Assembly: GCA_035771165.1 (NCBI GenBank)
Contig: JAWNZC010000327.1
Coordinates: 564,501 to 628,500, forward strand
From: Paragorgia papillata
Taxonomy: Eukaryota; Cnidaria; Anthozoa; Scleralcyonacea; Coralliidae
Reading direction: 5' to 3'
Length of the DNA: 64,000 bases
The notes below the pieces were generated by a model. The model had not been told where the DNA came from, made no database searches, and worked only from the letters and a program-made list of their open reading frames with translations. This document shows positions 40,201 to 54,500 of the stretch, piece by piece. The position numbers and the translations under genes were made by a program. Every line of letters begins with the position of its first letter. Position 1 is the first letter of the stretch.

Positions 40201-43200
40201 TTAACTGTACCAATGTACATAGTTCTCCAAGCTTGTGTGCACACTGCATGACGGTACGGATTTGACTTTATTTGTTGAAGTTTTAGCAAATGATAGATCT
40301 GGTATTAACGTGTACAACTATTAATAAGTAACATTTTCTGAAATAATTTTACTTCTAAGGTATCTTATAACTATTAAGGTATCTTGGAACTATTATTGGT
40401 AGATTAAGATATTTTTCTACCTAATAACAACAGTGGATACAGTACGCGATGTGTGCCTATCTTTACATTTATTTTCAAAGTTCCTGCCATGCATACAAAT
40501 TTAAGTAGGAAACATTGTATGAAGAAACGAAGAGATCAAATAAGGCCAAGTTGCCACTGGTTAAAAAACTTTATTTTGGTTTAAGCTATTTTCGTCTACA
40601 AAATTATCAGAAATCATCAGTTTCTAATGATGTTGCATGACTTGCAATATTATCAATCACTATAAGACATCAGTTTCTAATGATGTTGCATGACATGCAA
40701 TATTATCAATCACTAAGACATCATCAGTTTCTAATGATGTTGCATGACATGCAATATTATCTCTTGAAACTACTGAAGGGCAACTTTAACCTTTTAGAAA
40801 ACATTGTGTTTTATCTTTTGCTAGTCCTAATTTAACCTGGCGTGATGTTCAACATTTGATAGCAAGATCTAGCAAGCAAGATAAAGTGCGTGACACAAAT
40901 TTAGTAACAAACGGAGCAAACTTTACTGGTAAGGGACATGCGAGTAAATGACTAGATAACACCCCCCCCCCCCCTCCCCCTCCCCATCCAGCATACAAAG
41001 GGATGCCGCCTCATTAATATTCAGCGGCACCTCTGTATAATCCCAGAAACCCCATTCTAATCTTAAAAAAAATATTTTACAATTAACCGATTCACAAATG
41101 AATCCTTGTCGTTGCATTTGAACACTAAACCTGAATGTTTACGTACAGACGGTAAACTGATTACTTCAAAATGCCAGTGCGCTAAGGGGAAAAAATACCG
41201 ACATATACTAAAGCTATACATTACTTTAAATACATGTTGTTTATTATCGTTGAAAATACTATTTATTTGATACTAAATCTTAGTTTGCCCAAAGATAATA
41301 ATATGAAACGAAAACGAAGGAACGTTGAGACTACCTATTGTGTATATTCTTTATAACTGACAATCCAATACGTGTCATTTTGTTCTTTCAAAATAACTTT
41401 ATTACCAATATATAGAGGCAAAATATATGATAGGAAACATGATTGGAATAACGCAAATCGTATTCCTATAACAAAGACTAGATAGACCATAAATAATTAT
41501 TATAAAATCGACGATTTTCACAAAGGGTAATTTTCCTCCTAGCACAGGAAATCACGCGCTTGGCTATCTCGTGACCTATAGTATTCACTCTACGGGATAT
41601 CGCTTGATGCCGTCTCAAGCCGATATATCGGAGAGCGTGGGGCACCCCAAACTCCCTCGGGGATACCCTAAACTCCCCCTACATAGTCCTATTCATCATG
41701 GTCATATAGTCATAGTCATATAGTCATAGTCATATAGTCATAGTCATATAGTCATAGTCATAGTCATATAGTCATAGTCATATAGTCATAGTCATATAGT
41801 CATAGTCATATAGTCATAGTCATATAGTCATAGTCATATAGTCATAGTCATATAGTCATAGTCATATAGTCATAGTCATATAGTCATAGTCATATAGTCA
41901 TAGTCATATAGTCATAGTCATATAGTCATAGTCATATAGTCATAGTCATATAGTCATATAGTCATATAGTCATATAGTCATATAGTCATAGTCATAGTCA
42001 TATAGGCATAGGCATAGTCATATAGTCATAGTCATATAGTCATAGTCATATAGTCATAGTCATATAGTCATAGTCATATAGTCATAGTCATATAGTCATA
42101 GTCATATAGTCATAGTCATATAGTCATAGTCATATAGTCATAGTCATATAGTCATATAGTCATAGTCATAGTCATATAGTCATAGTCATATAGGCATAGT
42201 CATATAGGCATAGTCATATAATCATAGTCATATAGTCATAGTCATATAGTCATAATCATATAGTCATAATCATATAGTCATAGTCATTATAGCCATAGTC
42301 ATATAGTCATAGTCATATAGTCATAGTCGTTATAGTCATAGTCATATAGTCATAGTCATATAGTCATAGTCATATAGTCATAGTCGTTATAGTCATAGTC
42401 ATATAGTCAAGGTCATAATCCTAAGATCATAGTCATAGTCCTAACTATAAGACTATAGTCGTTATCTTCTTTATCTTCCTCTTATCTTCCTTTTAGCTTC
42501 CTCTTATCTTCCTTATCTTCCTCTTATCTTCCTTATCTTTCTCTTACCTTCCACTTCTCTTCTTTATCTTCCCCCTTATCTTCCTTATTTTCCCTTTATC
42601 TTCCTCTTATCTTCCACTTACCTTTTTTTTATCTTCCCCCTTATCTTCCCTTTATCTTCCTTTTATCTTCTTTATCCTCCTCTTATATTAATCACTTTGC
42701 TTCGGTATATAGTTATACGTTTTAGACAGAAACTTTATTTGTGGCTTATACACCGTAGAGTGAACATGGCTCAATAACTTATATGTAACGAAACGTTTCC
42801 GCGGTTCTTGGTTAAAGCATCATTGCCTCAAAAATGAGTGCTGTTCCGAACAATCACAGAAGATCAAATTTTAAGTATCAGACTGTGTTCTTTGTACGTC
42901 ATCTTTGTTGATCGCTCTCTAACTTTAGAGCAAGAGAAAATTATTATGCATTATAGAAAGACCATGGACCGCTTAATGCATAAAGGCGAATCAATGACTA
43001 CCATGAAGAGAATTCTCGTCAGGCAAGGACATCATTTTATTCAAGCCGTCTTGGATCCAATCCTATATACACTTTCGGAGAGTCTGCTAAGACAATGTAA
43101 AATGCCTGTTTTGGTCGCATATACATCATTCTTTCACTGGTCCTCTAACCAAGATGTTGCCTGTAAAACATAACCCTTTACAGTTATTATGTACATCTGA

Positions 43201-45492
43201 ACTGTTACAACAGCGTGCCCTTTTGGAGACGGCAACTCCCGAGCAAGTAAGATGCATTTGTGATTGTGCATTCAATGTTCATCAAATGAATTATCCGGTT
43301 AAAAAGCATCACACCGAAGAACTTCGGCCTCACAAAGACGATATATTCACCCTAGCTGACCCCCAGCAAAGTTATACAAAAAATAAATAAATTCTGGTAC
43401 AGAAAGATTCAGGGTTTCTTGATCTCCTACTTGGACCAGTCCTATAGGGGCTCGCAGAACTTGCATTAAAATAACCGTCTCACACTAGCGTAGTCACTTA
43501 AAGCCACGGACAAATATTTTGCTAACATCTCATGGCATATTAACATGAGACTCTTTGGGAGAAATTGTTTACTATGGCAGAACTGTACCTAACACCTGTA
43601 TTGTAAATTTGCTAGAATATTGTTTATCTCCGTGTATGTTGCCGAAATCTCTGATCCACATGGGTTAGATGTTTTTGTGAAAGGGCTTGCTGCTAATAAA
43701 ATTGATAAGAATCTTATTGAAAACGCTCAAGTTCTTGCAATGCTAGTGCGCGAAGAGAAAGAAGACTCGTGTATTAGATAGTGGAAATTCGCTTTCCGAG
43801 TCATTCTCGCGCTGACATTCATCTTCCGAAATCGATACATCTTCAGAGTATTCTTTCTCTTCGCGCCCTAGCATTGCAAGAACTTGAGCGTTTTCAATAA
43901 GATTCTTATGAATTTTAATAGCCGCGAGCCCTTTCACAAAAATATCTAACCGATGTGGATCAGAGATTTCGGCAACATACGGAGATAAACAATATTCTAG
44001 CAAATCTACAATACTCGTGTGTTAGGTACAGTTATGCCATAGTAAACAATTTCTCCCAAAGAGTTCCATGTTAATATGCCATGAGATGTTAGCAAACTGT
44101 TTAGCAACGTAGAAGATTTATTTTCAGAGATTTCATGGTCAAAATATTTTAGTATTTGGCTGATGCGCTGATCAGGTTGAGTTGTTTCTTCTGTGCGGTC
44201 CGTGGCTTTAAGTGACTACGCTAGTGTGAGACGGTTATTTTTATACAGGCTCTGCAAGCCCCTGTAGGACTGGTGCAAGTACCAGAATTGCTTTCTTTTT
44301 TGTATAACTTTGCTGGGGGGTCAGCTAGGGCGAATATATCGTCTTTGTGAGGCCGAAGTTCTTCGATGTGTTGCTTTGTAACCGGATAATTAATTTGATA
44401 AACATTGAATGCTTAATCACAAATGTGTCTTACTTGCTCGGGAGTTGCCGTCTCCAAAAGGGCACGCTGTTGTAACGGTTCAGATGTACACAATAGCTGT
44501 AGAAAAGGCTTATGTTTTACAGGCAACATCTTCGTTAGGGGACCAGTGAAAGAATGATGTATATGCTACCAAAACAGGCATTTTACATTGTCTTAGCAGA
44601 CTCCCCGGAAGTGTATAGGAATGGATCCAAGACGGCTTGAATAAAATGATGACCTTGCCTGACGAGAATTCTCTTCATGGTAGTCATTGATTCGTCTTTA
44701 TGCATTAAACGGTCCATGGTCTTTCTATAACGCATAATAATTTTCTCTAGCTCTAAAGTTAGAGAGCAATCAACAAAGATGACGTACAAACAACACAGTC
44801 TGATACTTAAAATTTGATCTTCTGTGATTGTTCTGAGCAGCACTCATTTTTGAGGCAACGATGCTTTAGCCAGGAACCGCAGAAACGTTTCGTTACATAT
44901 AAGTTCTCGAGCTATGTTCACTCTTATTTGTCTGCCTTCAGCATCGGCAAATAACTAGTAACTCGCCACTGACAAATCATGATATTTTGCTCAGACTCGT
45001 CCAATAATTTATTATTATTATTATTATTATTATTATGATTATTTTTATTATTATTATAAATAATAGCATTGCATTGCATTGAGGTTGATTAGTGATTAAA
45101 TGTACCCGAAAGCCTAGGGAATTCGATAAGTGTTCAAAGCTTCATGTATTTGTTAGTTATTATATGCATAAGCGAACTTTGGCGTAAACATTAGGTACAG
45201 TATGATTAGTTTCCAATCGTACCTAATGCATAAAGATTAGGTATGATTAGTTACTAGTCTTACGGACACTTAGAGATTAAATGTCCGTGTGGGAACAATG
45301 AATACTCAGTGATGTGGCCTTGATATTATTATTATAATACCATGATCGCCTCGGATTCTTTTGTTCTCCGAGGGATTGTAAACCTCGTATTTCCCTCATC
45401 GCTCATGCAAGAGGGAAATTTTTCCTTTATCTTCTAATTTGCCCGTGCATGTCGATGAGGGGAAATTAGTCATGTTATTACTTATAATTATA

Positions 45493-45557
<65 letters not shown>

Positions 45558-48500
45558 GTGCTTACTTCATGTCTCCGCAATGCGGTTTTCTCCTTGCTAA
45601 CGGCTAATAACTGTATTGAACATAAGATTCCAAAAGGCTTCACACCTAATCTGGCTGGCACTTTGGAACACACTGCTCAAATGACAAATATTATCTTATC
45701 AACCAAGCGAGAATAAAACAACGTTCTCTTGTCATCACCCTACTTGACCTCAAAAATGCCTTTGGTGAAGTCCATCATAACCTGATTCAATCTGTCCTCG
45801 ATTATCATCACATTCCCAATCACATCAGTGAAACTATAAAGAGCTTGTATACTGACTTCAATACTGCAATTATAACATCAGAATTCTCTACTCCATTCAT
45901 AACTGTTGGCCGCGGAGTGCTTCAAGGAGATCCATTGGTTCCAGTTTGCTGATGATGCTGCGGTAATAAGTGGTCAAGATTCAGAAAATCAACATCTTTT
46001 AAATCGTTTCTCGATCTGGTGTCAATGGTCCAACATGATTGTTAGAGTTGAGAAGTGTAGTACATTTGGTATTAAGAAAAGTCTAACAAAATCAATTCAA
46101 TATTTACCAAAACTTCTGATTAACAATAAAGTGATACCTGCCACTAAAATTGGAGACTCGTTCCGATACTTAGGAAAATACTTTGACTTCAGTATGTCCA
46201 ACAAAGAGCACAAACAAGAGCTAATCACTCTCCTTGAAGATGTTATGTCTGAAATTGATCTTAAACCTCTACACCCGAAAAATACACTTCTACTTTATAG
46301 TCGTTACCTCTTATCCAAATTCTCCTGGCATTTTACTGTTGCTACCTTATCAAAAACCTGGGTCTCTGAAACAATGGATTCAAAAGTTAACAAATACATA
46401 CGTAATTGGCTTGAAATACCTGTATCAGGAACTTTAAGTAATGTATACCTTACCAGTAACAAGTTTGGTCTAAATATCTACCCGCCATCTATCAAGTTTG
46501 CTCAGTGTCAAACAGTTCTTCGTAACGCCTTAAGAAACTCTCCAAATGATTCCATAAAAGATATCTGGAAATCAACATGTGACCATACAAACATTCAATA
46601 TGACGTTTACACCTCGACAAAGGAAGTTCTTAAAAGTTTCCACTCCGGACAAGAGAACAAACTTCAGAAACATCTGGTTCTCCAAGGCACCTTCTTCTCT
46701 AACGTCATCAAGTTCTCACTGTCGAAACTAAACAGCATATGGTCTAAATCTCAATCAAACTTACCAAAGAACATTTATAACTTTACCATCCGTTACATCA
46801 GTAACTCTCTTCCCACCCGCAAAAACCTTACTAAATGGGGAATAATGTCAAACTATGATTCTCCTTCTGCTTAAACCCTGAAACCCTCCTACATGTAGTT
46901 GCTGGATGCCAATCGTACCTTCCACGGTTTACATGGAGACATGACTCTGTTCTCAACTTTATTGCAAAAACACTACAACCTGTTAACAACTCTAATCTCT
47001 TCGTTAATCTTCCTGGATATAAGAGCCCATCAATAATAACTGGTGAAACGTATCGCCCAGATGTGCTTCTTTCCATTTCCACTGATTGTCTCTATATCCT
47101 TGAACTCTCCGTCGGATATGAATCTAATCTCCAAACTAACGTTGATCGCAAAAGAGCAAGATACAGGGATGTAATTACACAGCAAAAGGAAGATTTTAAA
47201 ACTGTCAAATTTGTAAATTTATCAATCAGTTCCTTAGGTGTTTTCTCAAAAGAATGTCTTACCTTTTTGGAGATGTTAAACGATCTAGGTCTTGATAAAA
47301 AACACCAACATTTTTGTATTAAGAAAATAATGTCTATCGCCATTAGAACAACATACTATATATTTTGTTGTAGAAACAAGGATTGGACAAATCCAGACTT
47401 AATGAACATTTGAAGATACATTTTAAATTCACATTTTTCTATATAGTTGTAAACAATAAATAGGTTCAAGAAGTCAATTATAAATTACCTTAATTAGTGA
47501 GATTTATAATTGTATATATATATATATATATATAAATAAAGTATTTCAATAAAGTTTCCATTATTATTATTGTTATTATTATAATTATTATTTTTTAATT
47601 CTAGTAAGCCAGTTTTTCGGCTTTGGAGTTTTGGATGCATTAACTTTGGTAATTAACTCTATAACATGGAATGTCAGTGCACTGCCTCCTTTGAAAAAAT
47701 GTGAAATATCGCAACAAGTGTAAGTACATAGACTTGCTTTGATTTTTGTTTAACTTACCACATATTTGGTGACTTTTTACTATATAACTTTATTATCTTT
47801 AATCCACCAGTAAACTTCACCGGTGTCACAGGAAATCCCCCCCCCCCAAATTTGTTTCCCCCAGGGGGACAAATTTTGTAGGAAATATGTACCCTCTTCG
47901 GATATTTGTAGCCCTCAAGATATATATATTACGGTATGCATTATAAAAGGCATACTAAAGTATGTATATATATATTTCTAAAACTCATTAATAATTCATG
48001 AGGAAAACACAAAGAAAATCCATGTTTAATGAGTGTCTGTATACGTGATACAGATTCCTCTTGATTTACATAAGTTTTAGCTTTGATTTTCTCGACTTAG
48101 ACAACGTTTTTTTAGAAAAATTACTACGCCAATGAACTAACCAAATCGGATCGTTTTAGAAGTCATTTACAGAATTCGTGTCCGTTCTGTATCGGGATAC
48201 AGGCACTCGGCTTCGCCTCGTGTCTGTATACCCCGATACAGAACGGCCACTCATTCTGTAAATAGTACATATATATATATATATACGAGGAGGAGTGTTT
48301 CATCAGGATATCCAAACACCTCGAAGTTTGTTCAAAAACCTCGGCTTCGCCTCGGTTTTCAACAAAAGTCTCGGTGTTTGGATATCCTGATGAAACACTC
48401 CTCCTCGTGTATGATATATTACATATATATGGTATATATATGGTATATATATGGTATATATAAACCATATACCTCGCAGGTGAATAGTGCTTTTCAAGCA

Positions 48501-51500
48501 ATTTGATTGGTTCCTCTAGCTCGGGATATCCTGCACTATTCACCTGCGGGCAAAACAAAATGGCGGACAGTTTTGCTTTGTTTACTGAAGCAGGAGATTT
48601 TGTTGATAAACAAGGCTGATGTTGTAGAATAACGAGAAAAGTCAACAAAATTAAGTAGAAGAGTGTCCACAGGTATGTTTCTTTACAATTTTCTTGCCAT
48701 TAATATATTCAAAAGTTGTAAAAATTGTTTTGTAAACAAATATCGAGTACGCCAAGTGCTGTTAATGCCCAAGTTGCTAGCGGCCGTGTCTTGTATAAAA
48801 TACCGAAAAATATAAGAATGTTAAACTTGTTATTTCATTTATGAGGTACTGTATATGCTAAAACAATCCAGCACTATTCACTTCGGTGAATAATTGTTAA
48901 ATATATACTATAAGTGGGCTTACCTCAAATGTTGATGGTCGCTACTGTCAGTTTCACGCTGGGCGATCTTCAGGCGGCTGAAGATTTTCGATTCGGCGCT
49001 GTCTTAAATAGGTTGAGTTGCTTACGTCATTGCTAATGGGTGTGTGGGTTGATGACACGCTTCTGGGTGTGTGGGTTGTTGGCGGTGTGTGGGTTGGTGG
49101 CGATGTGCGGGTCGATGGTGTGCTACCTACATTCCTACCTTTGTTCTTGTCTACACCTACGTTCTTTATCCTAAACCTGTTTTTGTGCCGACATGTTGAA
49201 AGGATTTCTGATTTTTTGTTAAGTAAAGTGGGTTTTTCGGATTTCATAATGCAAAGTTTTTCTTCCAAACATAAATTACATCGGTTAGATCCCCCTGAGT
49301 ATGCTGCTGACCGTTTTAAAATTGACCAATTAATGTTAAAATTTTGTTTTTTGTTTTTCAAATTCCATATGTGTTTGGAGAGTTCGGTTTCGTTTGAATA
49401 TTTTTTGTGTTGAAAAGATTTGGTGTGGTTTCTGTATCGCTCCTTAAAACTGTTTGCTGTCATGCCTATGTAATGCTTAGTGTCATTAGTGTTCTTTGTC
49501 GAAATAGTTGCTTTATATATGATGTTGTTTGTCAAACATTGCGCACCGAGTGGGCATTGATCTTTATTTCTGCTGTTACAACCACTTGTGCTATTGTTTT
49601 TTCCTTCATTTTCCCTAAGAATGTGTGTGTTGTGTTTCGTGATTGTGGATTTAATGTTGTTCATGCAGCTATAACTAACTTTTACTGTGTTTCTGTTGAA
49701 AATCTTGTGTACCTTGTTGTGTGGTGGGAAATGTTTATCAATTAAGTTTAAGAAACATCGTCCTATGTGTGTTCTAACGTTCTTGCTGTATGGTGGGTTA
49801 AACCAAATGATGTTTCTATGTCGCTTCCTACGTGGTTGGCTTGTTTCCTCATTGGCTTGCGTGTATACTAATTGTTGGTTAGAATTGCTGTGGTGTAATG
49901 CGTTTTGGTATGTGGGTGCAGACTCCTGGAATGTTGTGTAGTTTGATGAAAGGAGTGAAATGCGCTTATTTATGGATGTTGGGAGTTGTTTTAAAATACT
50001 AGGTGGGTGGTTGAATGCTTGTTAACATAAAGCGGATCGTCATTGGGCTTCCTATAGGGTTTGTATGTTCCATTTTGTAAGTCAAATGTTGCATCTAGAA
50101 AGTTTGTTACATGTATATTTGCTTGGGCTGTGATTTTAAGTCCAAATTCTTCGAAAATTTTATGTAGGTCTTTTCTTGCTTTGTCTGCCAATCTGCTGGT
50201 TTTGTTCTTTAAAATGGCTAATCCGTCATCTCTATAAAGGCCAATGTTTTCTTTGCAAAACTTGTTTTTAAGGTTGCTAAGTATGAAAAGGCCGACCAAT
50301 TCGCATACCTCGGCGCCGTCATAGCTGCCCATTGTTACATCAAATAAGTTTTGGCTGTCCTTTTTAATCCATGTTTTTTCTCGGTTGAAAAGTAGTGATT
50401 TTCGTGAATATACTATAAGCCTACTTATAGTATATTCGCTCTATCTTTACGGTATTGAGCACTTTTCGACATTTCGCGAACAACACTTTGTTTGTTTGAA
50501 TATATATATATATATATATATATATGTAAATGCATAATTTAAAAATTAAACGAGACCCAGGTAAATGTGCAGCTGTGAGGCAAATTTGATTGGATTTTTT
50601 TTTTCAAAATTCCCATATTTCAACTGTGATGTCATGACATATGTCACTATGGCTAGTACCCATGTTATTTATGATATAAACTGCTGAGGTATTATCTACC
50701 ATAATTTTGACGTGTTTGGCTCTGATATGAGAAACAAAGGATTGTAAATCAAACAGAGCTGCCTTTAACTCAAGAGCACTGATGTGATCTTTGCTCTCAT
50801 CAACTGACCAACTCCCCCCTGTGGATTGGTCACCTAGTGCTGCACCCCAACCTAGTTTTGAGGCATCTGAATAGACCGTTACATCAATTGGTGGTTTTTC
50901 AATTTGATTGAAACTGCTCATAATGTTCTGAAGCCACCATTTTAATTCCAACATTCCTTTATCTGATATAGACACATAGGCCTCATAATTGCCTTTGGCA
51001 TACTTTAAAGCAATTGTCTTGTCATGTTCAAGTCTACGGTAGTACAATGGTCCATACTTAACAGCGGGAAAGGAAGATACCATGTGACCAATTACCTGGG
51101 CTACTAGTCTTATTTTAATTTTACCAGGCGAGTGCAATATATTGCGAATAAGAGTAGTCAATTTTAATATTTTTTTGCTTCTGTGAGTTCTATTGTCATA
51201 GAACAGGAGTCTATAACAAAACCCAAGAAAATAATGCGTTGCTGGGGAATAAAAGCTGATTTGTCTGGATGAATGACAAAACCTAGTGTCTCTAATAACT
51301 TTAAGGTTTCAATTACGGTTTACACACATTTCTCATATGTTACACCCAGCAAAAACAGGTCATCTATGTAGCAAATAATTATATAAACCCCCTTTCATAA
51401 TTTTGCTGGTTTACTGGTTTCAGTAATTTTGTGAATTCCCTAGGGCAAGAAGATAATCCATTCAGAAAGGCTGTAAATTTATATAGCTTGCCATTGTATG

Positions 51501-54500
51501 AAAACTTTAAAAGTTTTTGAGAATCTGGGTGTATATATTCGAACATTGTAATAGGCATCCTTTAGATCAAGGGATGCCATCCAACAATCTTTGGTAACTA
51601 ACTTGAGGACCGTATAATTCCAACATTGCTTGTGAATATTGTCCATTTTAAAATGAAAGTTTTCAACAGACTCATTCAATTTTTAAATTAAGGATGAGTC
51701 TAGGCAATTGTGGAATAATAGTTTTAAAATTGGGAAAGGTTTTCTTCTCCCGACATTCAAGGCCTGACAACCCTTTTATGAGAGTATCTTGCAGATTTTC
51801 CATTTTAATATCAGCCCTTTTTGAATAAGGCTTCATTTTTGCCCAAATTTCTTGGTTTATTTTGGGGACATAGAGGTTAGGGTGCATCATATGCCCCTAC
51901 TTTTTACTATTAGCCCTACCTTTTTTTTAGTGGTGAGGTCCATCCTAAATAACAAAATTGTGAAGTTTGGAATTGATTGGACAATTGTTAGGGGTAGCAG
52001 GCGGCCCTTTACTATTACGGCATGTCGCATGCGACAAAAATAGCCCAGATTTACCATATTTTGACTCAGGGAGACCATAGAGATTTGATTTTGGTACCAA
52101 AAAATGCAGAATTGCCAAGTTTATATGTCACATGTTAATATTCTAAAGTCTAGAACCTTCATTTTACAAGTTATCCTCTAAAACATAATTTTTGGGTGGT
52201 TTTCATGGTATCGTGACAGTCAAATTTGAGCATTTGGTCATAATTTGGTTGTTGTATGACATTACACAACTAATTAAATGTTTCATTATTATACATATAT
52301 GTTTTTACATAATTATGTATATTGTGTAAAAAACTGAAAATTTATACGACATGTCCTCCAAAATAATCTAGTACTAGTTTGTAGTCTAAACAGCCAACCA
52401 TTAACATACAGTACATCAGTATAATACAAAACAGTAGTTCATCAGTACAACAGGATATCCAGAATCCTAAACATTGCTACTAGTTCCATATAAAAAGTGA
52501 GGTACCATGAGGATGAAAATCATTTTCTCTTTCTTGTATTTGGTTGTGTATGTCTGGAGTTTTCAACTACCTGCAATACTTTCTGGTAGCGTTCTTCCTT
52601 GACAGCTGCTCCAAGAAAATCGTAACCGAGCTTTGACACCTCTCTCTGCAGCATCATTTACCACACTGATGCTATTTACAATGAGCCTAGCTCTTTTGTA
52701 CCCATCATCACTGTCCCAATCTGTTAGAGGTTTGTAAAGGAATTCTTCATTTATCTTCATTATTCTGAAAAAAGACGAAGAATCCATCCCAACATATCTA
52801 GAAAGATCTTGTGTTACCTCTGTTGGCATCTTAGAAAAAGTTGGCTTTCCAAACCCTGTACCATGCCTCTTTGTACATAGACCATCTCCTTTAAGCTCCA
52901 ACATCTTGGTCACCATCTTCTTTTTCATGTTAACATCTATTGTGTTGCTGAAAAGAGCTAGTTGTACATACCACATATGGTTACCAAAACACTTGATAGC
53001 TGCCGTAGCGATCACATCACCTATATCCTTATAGTTGATGAGAGAATTGATGAAACAGTTGATCATTTTTTGGCGCAGTTGAGGTTACAGGAGCTGTGAG
53101 TCACCATGGAATATAGCTGAAGACTACAAACTGCACAAAACGACGTATCTTCTGTAGCTGATGAGTTGCAAATATAGCACCTCTTGGGAGTTCACTCAAT
53201 ATTTTTGTACCCAAGAGATCCATTTTTATGGCATAGAGAAGTTTTGCCATCCAACGTGCTTTGTGTAATGCACCATTCTCTCATCAACTATAAGGATATA
53301 GATGATGTGATCGCTACGGCAGCTATCAAGTGTTTTGGTAACCATATGTGGTATCTTACAGAGGAACTTGTACCACTAGCTCTTTTCAGCAACACAATAT
53401 ATGTTAACATGAAAAAGAAGATGGTGACCAAGATGTTGGAGCTTACAGGAGATGGTCTATGTACAAAGAGGCATGGTACAGGGTTTGGAAAGCCAACTTT
53501 TCCTAAGATGGCAACAGAGGTAACACAAGATCTTTCTAGATATGTTGGGATGGATTCTTGGTCTTTTTTCAGAATAATGAAGATAAACCAAGAATTCCTT
53601 TACAAACCTCTAACAGATTGGGACAGTGATGATGGGTACAAAAGAGCTAGGCTCATTGTAAATAGCATCAGTGTGGTAAATGATGCTGCAGAGAGAGGTG
53701 TCAAAGCTCGGTTACGGTTTTCTTGGAACAGCTGTCAAGGAAGAACGCTACCAGAAAGTATTGCAGGTAGTTGAAAACTCCAAACATACACAACCAAATA
53801 CAAGAAAGAGAAAATTATTTTCATCCTCATGGTACCTCACTCTTTAAATGGAACTAGTAGCAATGTTTAGGATTCTGGATATCCTGTTGTACTGATGAAC
53901 AACTGTTTTGTATTATACTGATGTACTGTATGTTAATGGTTGGCTGTTTAGACTACAAACTAGTACTAGATTATTTTGGAGGACATGTCATATAAATTTT
54001 CAGTTTTTTACACAATATACATAATTATGTATTAACATATATGTATAACAATGGAACATTTAATTAGTTTTGTGTAATGTCATACAATAACCAAATTATG
54101 ACCAAATGCTCAAATTTGACTGTCACGATACCATGAAAACCAGCCAAAAATTATGTTTTAGAGGATAACTTGTAAAATGAAGGTTCTAGACCTTAGAATA
54201 TTAACATGTGGCATATAAACTTGGCAATTCTGCCTTTTTTGGTACCAAAATCAAGTCTCTATGGTCTTCCTGAGTCAAAATATGGTAAATCTGGGCTATT
54301 TTTGTCGCATGCGACATGCCGTAATAGTAAAGGGCCGCCTGCTACCCCTAACAATTGTCCAATCAACTCCAAACTTCACAATTTTGTTATTTAGGATGGA
54401 CCTCACCACTAAAAAAAGGTAGGTTCAATTACATTAACTTTTAAAAATCATGGAGAAGATCACCGCCGCCAAAAACACGACGGAGGACAAAAGAAAAATA

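Larger units (their letters stand above)
42757..44928. mobile_element. Inverted duplication (2.2 kb) carrying a broken gene in both arms
   Basis: The left arm (about 42757-43767) and right arm (about 43850-44928) are diverged inverted copies with a spacer of about 80 bp. Matching points: GTAACGAAACGTTTC near both outer ends and AGTTCTTGCAATGCTAG at the centre. Each arm encodes parts of the same protein in outward-to-centre direction. No TSD was found, so whether it is a foldback element or an inverted duplication is open. Confidence 0.8.
51915..54423. mobile_element. 2.5-kb palindrome with a duplicated gene fragment
   Basis: The arms at 51915-53049 and 53275-54423 are inverted copies with about 225 bp between them. 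The outer ends CCTACCTTTTTTT / AAAAAAAGGTAGG match; both arms contain ACTATTACGGCATGTCGCAT. The copies differ by scattered substitutions and small indels, so this is not a read artefact of one molecule. No clear TSD. Confidence 0.88.

Noticed and set aside
41697..42440. Possible CRISPR-like array
   Set aside because: The 14-bp units are contiguous with no unique spacers; it is a satellite in an animal intron.
49018..49945. Plus-strand frames over the Penelope region
   Set aside because: They are the antisense of the GIY-YIG and linker frames, which carry the conserved motifs.
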